DNA of 12,200 nt from DATCJU01 sp036562635 (GCA_036562635.1 DATCJU010000027.1:1-12200); one strand, 5' to 3'; counted from the stretch's first letter, positions 5,950 through 10,882 are shown. Numbers and translations are program-made. The notes: generated from the letters alone by a model not told the origin.

Positions 5950-6978
5950 TCAGCCCCAGCAGTTCTCCAGGCCCCAGGCGGTGTCCCGGCTCTCGATGCC
6001 CGGCACCGGCTTGTCGGTGATCACCACCGACCCGGTGTTGTTGAAGCCGCTGGGCTTGGTGCCGTCCTTGGCGTAGGCCACGGCCGCCTTCACGCCCTCC
6101 TCGGCCATCCGCTTGGGGAACTGCATGACGGTGAGCGCGTACTTGCCGTCCCGCACGTCACGCACGCCCTGGCAGCCGCCGTCGATGGAGCCCACGACCA
6201 CCTGCTCGGCCAGGCCGCGGGCCTGCAGCGCGGCGTAGCCACCCCGGGCGGCCGGCTCGTTGATCGTGTAGACGGCGTTGACGTCGGCGGCCCGCTGCAG
6301 CAGGTTCTCCATGGCCTGCTGCGCCCGGTTCTGGTCACCGTTGGTCGGCTCCTGGCCGAGGATGCGCGGGTCGCCCTCGCTCAGCCCCATGCCCTCCAGG
6401 AAGCCGGCGTGCCGCTGCTCGTCGACGGTGCCGCCGGGCGTGCCGTCCAGCATCAGCACCCGCGGTTCCCGGTCGCCGAGGGCCGCCTTGACGTACTGGC
6501 CCTGGAGCCGCCCGGCCTCGGTGTTGTCCGTGGCGAAGGTGGCGTCGACCGCGTCCTTCGGGTCGGTCTCGGTGTCCAGGGCGATCACCAGGATGCCCCG
6601 GTCCCGGGCCTGCTTGATCGCCCCGAGGATGCCGGTGGAGTTGTTCGGGGTGATCAGGATGGCGTCGACACCCTGCTGGACCAGGTTCTCCACCGCGGCG
6701 ACCTGGCCCTCGTTGTCGCCGTCGAACTTGCCTGCGAGCGCGATGAGTTCGGCGCCGTCCTTCTCCGCCTGTGCCTTCGCCGCCTCGCGCAGGGCCACGA
6801 AGAAGGGGTTGCTGTCGGTCTTGGTGACCAGGCCGATCTTGATCACGCCGTCGTCGTTGCCCTGGCCGGAACTGCCGGCCCGCTCACTGGAGCACGCGGC
6901 CCCGGTCAGCGCCAGGACACCGGCGGCCAGCAGTGCCACTGCGCGACCGGTACGCCCGCGGGGACTCCGTTGTCCCAT
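5950..6978 (-). CDS. frcB: FrcB-like sugar ABC transporter substrate-binding lipoprotein
   Basis: A 342-residue periplasmic-binding-protein-like (Peripla_BP_4) lipoprotein. The N-terminus has Arg-rich residues 4-12, a hydrophobic core (13-24) and a lipobox-like TGAAC with Cys29. Gly rather than Leu at -3 makes it slightly atypical. The mature part begins IKIGLVTKTDSNPFF (47-60), followed by AGKFDGDNEGQVAA, VDAILITPNN, ALDTETDP and NEPAARGGYAALQ. It ends in VITDKPVPGIES and GLENCWG, which closely resembles the C-terminus I recall for S. meliloti FrcB. It would capture fructose-type sugar outside the membrane and deliver it to FrcC. ATG 6978 has AGGAGG (6984-6989) with a 5-nt spacer. It is the first gene of the operon, transcribed from a promoter overlapping LacI-type operators. 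The Cys in the last residues is a family trait. Confidence 0.94.
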   Translation of the reverse strand: MGQRSPRGRTGRAVALLAAGVLALTGAACSSERAGSSGQGNDDGVIKIGLVTKTDSNPFFVALREAAKAQAEKDGAELIALAGKFDGDNEGQVAAVENLVQQGVDAILITPNNSTGILGAIKQARDRGILVIALDTETDPKDAVDATFATDNTEAGRLQGQYVKAALGDREPRVLMLDGTPGGTVDEQRHAGFLEGMGLSEGDPRILGQEPTNGDQNRAQQAMENLLQRAADVNAVYTINEPAARGGYAALQARGLAEQVVVGSIDGGCQGVRDVRDGKYALTVMQFPKRMAEEGVKAAVAYAKDGTKPSGFNNTGSVVITDKPVPGIESRDTAWGLENCWG

Positions 6979-6983
6979 GGCTG

Positions 6984-7055
6984 CCTCCTGTTCGTGCGAG
7001 ACATCCGCACCCGTTCGGCCGCCGCGAGCAGGCGGGAGCTCCGGTGTCTCCCACC
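6984..7055 (-). promoter_or_regulatory. Structured leader of frcB (large hairpin, mini-hairpin, SD)
   Basis: On the minus strand, an 8-bp stem GGUGGGAG/CUCCCGCC with one U-G wobble and a 9-nt loop (7031-7055) comes first. The conserved linker follows. The mini-hairpin TGCGGATGTCTCGCA (6995-7009) has a 5-bp stem closing with a G-U wobble and loop AUGUC. Five nt later comes AGGAGG (6984-6989), 5 nt before ATG. Positions 6984-7029 match the frcK leader at all but a few sites, with a 2-nt gap. Confidence 0.6.
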
Positions 7056-7095
7056 CGGGTCCCCTCGCGGGGGAGTGCGGCGAATCGGTGGCGGG

Positions 7096-7124
7096 AAGGT
7101 AACCCTGTCGGTTGACACCTGCAA
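7096..7124 (-). promoter_or_regulatory. Promoter of the frcBCA-pfkB-frcK operon
   Basis: On the minus strand, TTGCAG (7124-7119) and TACCTT (7101-7096) are separated by 17 bp. The start would be near 7089, giving a leader of about 110 nt. The -35 lies inside the first operator palindrome, so bound repressor would block polymerase. Confidence 0.6.
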
Positions 7125-7140
7125 GCGTTTGCGCAAACGT
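7112..7140 (+). promoter_or_regulatory. Promoter of the LacI-family regulator
   Basis: A perfect TTGACA -35 (7112-7117) is followed after 17 bp by AAACGT (7135-7140), a poor -10 that lies inside the second operator. The start would fall at about 7147-7149, so the mRNA is probably leaderless at GTG 7149. The layout predicts autorepression. Confidence 0.5.
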
Positions 7141-7144
7141 TTGC
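7121..7144. promoter_or_regulatory. Tandem LacI-family operators
   Basis: GCAAGCGTTTGC (7121-7132, one mismatch from a perfect palindrome) abuts GCAAACGTTTGC (7133-7144, perfect). They also create the centred palindrome CGTTTGCGCAAACG (7125-7138). The central CG and flanking AA/TT are typical of LacI/GalR-family operators. They overlap the divergent promoters of frcB and the regulator. I found no third copy elsewhere in the window. Confidence 0.85.
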
Positions 7145-7148
7145 CAAC

Positions 7149-8156
7149 GTGGTGACCATGCGGGATGTCGCGCAGCTCGCCGGGGTGTCCATCACCACGG
7201 TGTCGCACGTGGTCAACGGCACCCGCCCGGTGGCGGACGAGACACGGCGGCGGGTGCTGGCCGCGATCGAGGCCACCGGCTACACCGGCAACGCCATCGC
7301 GCGTTCCCTGGTCACCGGCGGAACCCGCTCGTTGGGGGTGGCGATCTCCCTGGTGGAGAACCCCTACTTCTCCGAGCTGATCCGGGTCATCGAGAACGAG
7401 GCCGCCCGGGCGGGGTTCACCCTGTTGTTGATCGACACGCACGACGAACCGTCCACCGAGCACGCCGCGGTCCGGATGTTGCGGTCCCGGCGGGTGGACG
7501 GGCTGCTGCTCACCCCCTCGCCGGGGGCGGCGAACGGGGTGCTGCCGGAGCTGCGGCAGCTGGGGGTGCCGACCGTGCTGGTGGACCGGTTGCCCAGTCA
7601 CGGTCTGCTGGACCAGGTCGGCCCGGAGAACGCCGGGGCGATCGCCGCGCTGGTGGGGCACCTGGCCGAGCTGGGGCACCGGCGGATCGGGCTGGTCAGC
7701 GGGGCGCCCGGGCTGACCACGACCGCGGAGCGGGTGCACGGCTACCGGCTGGGGCTGCACCGTGCCGGGCTGCCGGTGGACGAGGAGCTGGTGGTCAGCG
7801 GCTGTTCGGCGGTGAAGCCGGCGGAGGAGGCGCTGCGGCGGCTGCTGGCGCTGCCCGACCCGCCGACCGCGGTGATCGCGGGGAACAACAACATGATGGT
7901 GGGGGTGTTCCGCGCGACCCGGGAGCTGGGCCTGCGGGTGGGGCGGGACCTGGCCCTGGTCGGCTACGACGAGGTGGAGTGGGCCGACCTGGTGGATCCG
8001 CCGTTGACCACGATGGCCCAGCCGATCGCCGAGATCGGGCGGACCGCGGTGCACATGGTGTTGTCCCGGATCTCCGACCCGGACCAGCCGGCGCGGACGG
8101 TGCGGCTGCCGACCCGGCTGGTGCACCGGCACTCCTGTGGCTGCGGCCTGACCTGA
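7149..8156 (+). CDS. LacI-family transcriptional regulator of the frc operon
   Basis: A 335-residue LacI/GalR repressor. The N-terminal helix-turn-helix is TMRDVAQLAGVSITTVSHVVNG (residues 3-24), with the hinge helix near GNAIARSL. The sugar-binding domain runs from about residue 60 (SLGVAISLVENPYFSELI) to the family-typical VGYDEVEWADLVDPPLTTMAQP near the C-terminus, and the protein ends in a Cys-rich HSCGCGLT. It is divergent from frcB, with tandem operators between them, so it most likely controls the frc operon and itself in response to a sugar or sugar phosphate. GTG 7149 is chosen because it sits right after the operators at the predicted transcription start. GTG 7152 and ATG 7158 are alternatives, and none has a Shine-Dalgarno. 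It is positionally equivalent to rhizobial FrcR, though the families have not been compared here. Confidence 0.92.
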   Translation: MVTMRDVAQLAGVSITTVSHVVNGTRPVADETRRRVLAAIEATGYTGNAIARSLVTGGTRSLGVAISLVENPYFSELIRVIENEAARAGFTLLLIDTHDEPSTEHAAVRMLRSRRVDGLLLTPSPGAANGVLPELRQLGVPTVLVDRLPSHGLLDQVGPENAGAIAALVGHLAELGHRRIGLVSGAPGLTTTAERVHGYRLGLHRAGLPVDEELVVSGCSAVKPAEEALRRLLALPDPPTAVIAGNNNMMVGVFRATRELGLRVGRDLALVGYDEVEWADLVDPPLTTMAQPIAEIGRTAVHMVLSRISDPDQPARTVRLPTRLVHRHSCGCGLT

Positions 8157-8191
8157 CCCGTTTCGTCGCGATCCCCTGCCGCCCGGGTCAG
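8153..8191. terminator. Possible bidirectional terminator between convergent genes
   Basis: CTGACCCG (8153-8160) and CGGGTCAG (8184-8191) form a perfect 8-bp inverted repeat with a 23-nt loop. Each arm contains the stop codon of one of the two convergent genes (TGA 8154-8156 and the reverse-strand stop at 8188-8190). No T-runs are present. It is the only structure in the 31-bp gap. Confidence 0.4.
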
Positions 8192-8709
8192 TCGGCGCCC
8201 CCGGTCGCCGTGGCGGACTGTGCGGCCCGGCGCAGCAGCCGCAGCGCGGCCGGCACGTCGTCGGCGGTGAACGCCACCTCGGTGACGGTGGCGGTGCGAC
8301 CGCGGGGCAGGTGCACCTCGATCGGCTCGGTGAGCACCAGGTCGATCCGGGTCTCGTCGAACACCCCGAACTGCAGTCGCTGCTCGTGCACCAGCCGGCC
8401 CGCCGTGTCGCGGCGGCGTTCCCGGATCGCGGCGACCCGGTGCCAGGGCACCCGCACCGAGATCCGGCCCGGCCCGTGCAGTTCGACCCCCTCGGCGTCG
8501 ACCAGGTGTCCGCTCCTGGACAGCCGCCGGTAGGACCACAGCACGGCGACGACCCCGGCCACGCCGAGCGCGTCCAGGATCCAGCGCAGCCAGGGCCAGC
8601 CGACGAGCAGGTGCAGTACCACCAGCTCGATCAGGGCGGCGGCCAGCATGCCGCCGTGGAACCAGCGCTGCTGGCCGTGCCAGGGAATCCGGGTCGGTGT
8701 CGGATCCAC
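8188..8709 (-). CDS. Two-helix membrane protein with C-terminal PH-like region, function unknown
   Basis: A protein of 173 residues when started at GTG 8709, which has GGAGG 8 nt upstream. A TTG at 8760 in the same frame is less likely. Two hydrophobic helices (about 20-37 and 41-58) form a hairpin in the membrane. The remainder is soluble, with alternating strands such as GRISVRVPWHRVAAI and TRIDLVLTEPIEVHL and a final helix after FTADDVPAALRLLR. This pattern resembles bacterial PH-like membrane proteins, but I cannot name a family. It converges with the LacI gene and is preceded by a perfect dyad at 8739-8755. Nothing links it to sugar uptake beyond position. Codon third positions support it as a real gene. 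Confidence 0.75.
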   Translation of the reverse strand: MDPTPTRIPWHGQQRWFHGGMLAAALIELVVLHLLVGWPWLRWILDALGVAGVVAVLWSYRRLSRSGHLVDAEGVELHGPGRISVRVPWHRVAAIRERRRDTAGRLVHEQRLQFGVFDETRIDLVLTEPIEVHLPRGRTATVTEVAFTADDVPAALRLLRRAAQSATATGGAD

Positions 8710-8738
8710 CGTGACCACCTCCGGCCGTAGTGCACCAG

Positions 8739-8755
8739 CCTGACGCCGCGTCAGG
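8739..8755. promoter_or_regulatory. Perfect dyad (candidate operator) upstream of the membrane protein gene
   Basis: CCTGACGC-C-GCGTCAGG has 8-bp arms around a single central base, 30 bp upstream of GTG 8709. An overlapping TTGACC lies on the minus strand at 8760-8755. The symmetry and location suggest a regulator binding site. The rest of 8710-8862 shows nothing I can assign. Confidence 0.45.
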
Positions 8756-8862
8756 GTCAAGCCGGAACCCGGCTCGCCCCGCCGGTCGGTACACGGGGTG
8801 CGGTCTCCCGCCGAGGACGGGTGCCGTGTCGGTGGTCGCGGGCGTGGTGCGGGGTGTCGCGC

Positions 8863-9138
8863 TCACGCCGCGGGTTGCGGAGTGGCACCGTCGTGCCCGC
8901 CTCCGGTGTCGGTCACGTCGTGTGCGGTGACGATCCGTTCCGGTCTGCTCACGTCGTCACCGCCCGGCGGGGCCGTACCGACGATCCGCAGGTGGTAGGT
9001 CAGGCCGGTGTCGAAGGTGACCCTGATGTCCCGCAGGCCGCTGCCGTCCTCCGGCACCGGGTACCACTCCACCTGCGCGACACGGGGATGACGGGACAGC
9101 GTCTCGAACAGCCAGTCCTTGAACCGGGAAGTCCGCAC
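8863..9138 (-). CDS. Small hypothetical protein, last gene of the micro-gene operon
   Basis: A 91-residue soluble protein starting at GTG 9138, with GGAGAG about 7 nt upstream. The N-terminal helix RFKDWLFETLSRHPRVAQVEWYPV is followed by strands around RDIRVTFDTGLTYHLRIVG and a hydrophilic, probably disordered tail. It resembles the 83-residue product of the gene at 9261-9512 in layout: an N-terminal acidic/aromatic helix, a His-Pro, a Val-Glu, then a strand pair R(I/V)xVxFxxGxT. The two may be paralogues. I do not recognise the family. It lies 27 bp after the preceding 32-codon gene and ends the operon; no clear terminator follows. Confidence 0.65.
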   Translation of the reverse strand: MRTSRFKDWLFETLSRHPRVAQVEWYPVPEDGSGLRDIRVTFDTGLTYHLRIVGTAPPGGDDVSRPERIVTAHDVTDTGGGHDGATPQPAA

Positions 9139-9165
9139 GGTCGTCTCTCCGAGCCCAGGGAGGTG

Positions 9166-9264
9166 TCACGGTCGCCGGGGTCTCCGGCGCCGGTCGAGGA
9201 TGTCGACGGGGGTGTGCGGGTGTCGGCCGTGCTCCGGGCAGGTGGTCGCTCCGGTCCCGGTCAT
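9166..9264 (-). CDS. Very small (32-residue) putative protein, coupled to upstream gene
   Basis: ATG 9264 overlaps the TGA of the upstream 83-codon gene (ATGA, 9261-9264), the same kind of junction used elsewhere in this operon. The product has a CPEHGRHPH segment (Cys followed by three His), then a PVDIL helix and an Arg-rich tail. A metal-binding role is conceivable but unproven. Support is the stop/start overlap, the good G/C third positions over most codons, and the fact that it fills an otherwise empty 120-bp space. It is short enough to be fortuitous. Confidence 0.42.
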   Translation of the reverse strand: MTGTGATTCPEHGRHPHTPVDILDRRRRPRRP

Positions 9265-9512
9265 GCGATCACCTCCGGGAGCTGGAACGGCGGGTGACTC
9301 GGGACGGCCTTGCCGTCGAGCCTGCCCTCCACCGCCCTGACCATGATCGTGGCCGTGGCACCGCTGTGGAACCTGACCCGCACCCGGGAGTGGTAGGTCG
9401 GCGCGGTGTCGTCGGTGCGGCAGGGCTCGACGCTCCGGATCTCCGGGTGGTCGGCTTCTCCGATGAGGGTGGTCAGGAGATCGTCGAACTCAGCCAAGCG
9501 CATGGCGGTCAC
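9261..9512 (-). CDS. Small hypothetical protein, translationally coupled
   Basis: An 83-residue protein starting at GTG 9512, which overlaps the stop of the upstream gene (GTGA, 9509-9512). ATG 9503 is an in-frame alternative. The N-terminal helix RLAEFDDLLTTLIGEADHPE is followed by strands around RVRVRFHSGATATIMVRAV and a Pro-rich end. Its layout parallels the 91-residue product of the last gene in the operon. No known domain is recognised. Its own stop overlaps the next start by ATGA. Such overlaps on both sides argue strongly that it is a genuine, cotranslated member of the operon. Confidence 0.68.
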   Translation of the reverse strand: MTAMRLAEFDDLLTTLIGEADHPEIRSVEPCRTDDTAPTYHSRVRVRFHSGATATIMVRAVEGRLDGKAVPSHPPFQLPEVIA

Positions 9513-9799
9513 GCTCCCACTTCTTCATCATCCTCACCGGCGGTACGGGTGACCTCCCACCCGGAAGGGGACAACTCACCGGGCCGGTCCCTGGGCAGAT
9601 CGGCGACGCCGTAGGGCAGCGGGGCACGGGCCAGGCAGCCCGGACACAGCGGGGCGCGCACCGTGTCCGGGGAGATGCGGACCAGCTCCGCGAGCGGCAG
9701 CACGCGGTCGCACCAGGTGCGGACCCCGGGTGCCGGTCCGGGCGGGTCGCGCAGGGCGTGGGCGGTGCGAGTGGGCCGGTGCTGCGCCCAGGGGGTCAC
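9509..9799 (-). CDS. Small Cys-containing hypothetical protein, translationally coupled
   Basis: A 96-residue protein starting at GTG 9799, overlapping the stop of the upstream gene (GTGA, 9796-9799), and ending with an overlap to the next start (GTGA, 9509-9512). The centre holds TWCDRVLPLAEL and, about 20 residues on, LCPGC. This C...CxxC set could be a partial zinc ribbon, but a fourth ligand is not obvious. The C-terminus is acidic (AGEDDEEVGA). The frame is also open far upstream, in phase with the gene at 10366. The overlap junction and the codon pattern of the intervening gene show that GTG 9799 is the real start. Confidence 0.68.
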   Translation of the reverse strand: MTPWAQHRPTRTAHALRDPPGPAPGVRTWCDRVLPLAELVRISPDTVRAPLCPGCLARAPLPYGVADLPRDRPGELSPSGWEVTRTAGEDDEEVGA

Positions 9800-10041
9800 C
9801 GCAGTTCCCCGGCGAGCATGGTCAGGGCCAGCCGGTGGCTCAGCTCTGCGACGGTGATCGCCCCGGGGCGTACCCGGTGGCGGCGTCGCCGGGGCGGAGT
9901 GATCCGCCGGGCCGGGGTGCGGCGGCGTCGCGTGGCACGCTCCGCGGGCCACAGGTGCGGCAGGACCAGGCAGAACACCCCCGCGCCCACCAGGCCGAAC
10001 CCGAGGATCAGCAGTTCGACCAGGTCGGTCAGCCCGCTCAC
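9796..10041 (-). CDS. Small single-pass membrane protein of the micro-gene operon
   Basis: An 81-residue protein. One long hydrophobic stretch (about residues 4-28, LTDLVELLILGFGLVGAGVF onwards) is followed by a very basic Arg/Pro linker (RATRRRRTPARR onwards) and a C-terminal amphipathic helix AITVAELSHRLALTMLAGEL. This suggests a membrane anchor with a cytoplasmic basic region. Third positions are almost all G or C, far better than the competing open frame on the same strand. GTG 10041 overlaps a TGA that the upstream gene would use if one base were restored. Its own TGA overlaps the next GTG. The layout (helix, basic or Pro-rich linker, short helix) resembles the first gene of the operon. 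Function unknown. Confidence 0.68.
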   Translation of the reverse strand: MSGLTDLVELLILGFGLVGAGVFCLVLPHLWPAERATRRRRTPARRITPPRRRRHRVRPGAITVAELSHRLALTMLAGELR

Positions 10042-10366
10042 GACCGCACCCCGGGTACGGCGTGGTGGCGTCGTCCGGGGTCGGGGTGTGCGGCTGCGGG
10101 GTGTCCGGCCAGCGCAGCTCGACCTCGGCGAGCCTGCGGACCTTGTTCCGACCCGTCCCGTCCAGTCGCCAGAGCACCACCCGCCACCGGCTTCCGGGCT
10201 CCGCCCAGCGCGACAGGAACTCCTCGGCGTAGGTCCGCACGTACGCCTCGGGACCGCCCCTGTCCAGGTAGAAGCCGTGGTCGTCCACGTCCTGGGCGTG
10301 CACCAGGACCCGGCTCCCCCGCTCGATGCGGACGTACTCCAGGCGGTGCCAGTAGCTCCAGGTCAT
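10038..10366 (-). CDS. Hypothetical protein with probable 1-base frameshift near its end
   Basis: ATG 10366 begins MTWSYWHRLEYVRIERGS and continues for about 105 residues of convincing sequence: VHAQDVDDHGFYLDRG, YAEEFLSRWAEPGSRWRVVLWRL, then a Thr/Pro tail. As written, the frame does not stop and runs into non-coding-looking translation across the next gene, closing only at 9509. Adding one C to the CCCC run at 10049-10052 would end it at TGA 10038-10040, giving 109 residues and a GTGA overlap with the next start, exactly the junction seen at the following genes. I therefore annotate the restored extent. The alternative is a real 285-residue read-through product covering 9509-10366. It starts 6 nt after the preceding stop. 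Family unknown. Confidence 0.55.
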
Positions 10367-10372
10367 GTCCGC

Positions 10373-10716
10373 TCACCTCTCGGCACCGGCCCGGGCCGGA
10401 CACCCGTCCGCCAGCAGTTCCTCGATCGCCAGGGCGGCGGCCAGGTGGGGCATCCGCACCGTGTCCGTCGTCTGTTCCACGGCGTACCGACGCACCCGTG
10501 TCGACGGGTGTCGCCTGGCCGGGCCGCCGGTGATGGTTCGCCGTCCCTCCCCGACACCGGAGGTGTACGCCTCTCCCCCGCTGTCGGGGGTGTACGGCGC
10601 CGAGGCGGCCGGGACGGGACGGGCGACGGCGTCTCGGGCGGAGTCGGCAGCGACCGCCACAGGCCGGTCGCGCCCATCACCGCGCCGACCAGGGCCAGGG
10701 TGGCGAGGAAGTTCAT
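10373..10716 (-). CDS. First gene of the micro-gene operon: small membrane protein, probable frameshift
   Basis: ATG 10716 has AGGAGG (10723-10728) with a 6-nt spacer, the best ribosome binding site in the region, and starts a membrane helix (MNFLATLALVGAVMGATGLW). Third positions support this frame to about 10630. From about 10605 the coding pattern moves to another frame, giving RRYAVEQTTDTVRMPHLAAA and then ALAIEELLADG, and stopping at 10373, 6 nt before the next start. One missing base, perhaps in the GGGACGGGACGGGC tract (10611-10624), would join them into a 114-residue protein: helix, Pro-rich linker, short C-terminal helix. Alternatives are an unshifted 117-residue product ending at 10363 with an ATGA overlap, or two overlapping genes. 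I do not recognise the family. Confidence 0.5.
10546..10596. repeat. Imperfect 27-bp tandem repeat inside a coding region
   Basis: GTGTACG recurs at 10563 and 10590 (period 27 bp), each preceded by a C-run, GACA or TGTC, and a G-run. In the supported frame this gives two nine-residue units, YTPDSGGEA and YTSGVGEGR, so the linker of the membrane protein may grow or shrink by whole units. Confidence 0.4.
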
Positions 10717-10812
10717 CAGGCGCCTCCTTGAGTTCAGCTGCCAGGCAGATTTCCCAGAGCTCTTCGATGCGGCGGTAGGGTTCAGCAGAGGCTCTGGCGC
10801 AAAGATCGATCG

Positions 10813-10852
10813 ACTTGCGCAAGTTTCTCGGCCGATCTGCAAGTCTGCAAGA
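10813..10852. promoter_or_regulatory. Candidate regulator sites between the micro-gene operon and the XRE gene
   Basis: The perfect palindrome ACTTGCGCAAGT (10813-10824) is followed by two abutting 8-bp repeats, CTGCAAGT (10837-10844) and CTGCAAGA (10845-10852). The GCAAG half-sites at 10819 and 10839 are 20 bp apart, about two helical turns. The position in the 166-bp divergent gap suits binding by the neighbouring XRE protein. No clear -10 box was found for either direction. Confidence 0.5.
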
Positions 10853-10882
10853 TGCCCAATCGGGTGAACATGGAGGAGACGG

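Noticed and set aside
9023..9038. GATGTCCCGCAGG, a 13-base match to the frcK leader, on the plus strand
   Set aside because: It lies antisense within the coding sequence of the 91-residue gene, without an SD or partner hairpin. The match is likely due to common GC-rich codons.
9509..10366. Single 285-residue protein on the minus strand
   Set aside because: The middle third has poor codon third positions and overlaps a well-supported 81-residue gene that joins the downstream gene by a GTGA overlap. It is better explained by a lost base at 10049-10052.
10373..10822. 149-codon open frame starting at TTG 10822 on the minus strand
   Set aside because: Its 5' half crosses the divergent regulatory gap and the region 10716-10630, where third positions clearly favour the frame of ATG 10716 with its strong AGGAGG. 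Only the 3' half (from about 10605) is accepted, as part of a probable frameshifted gene.
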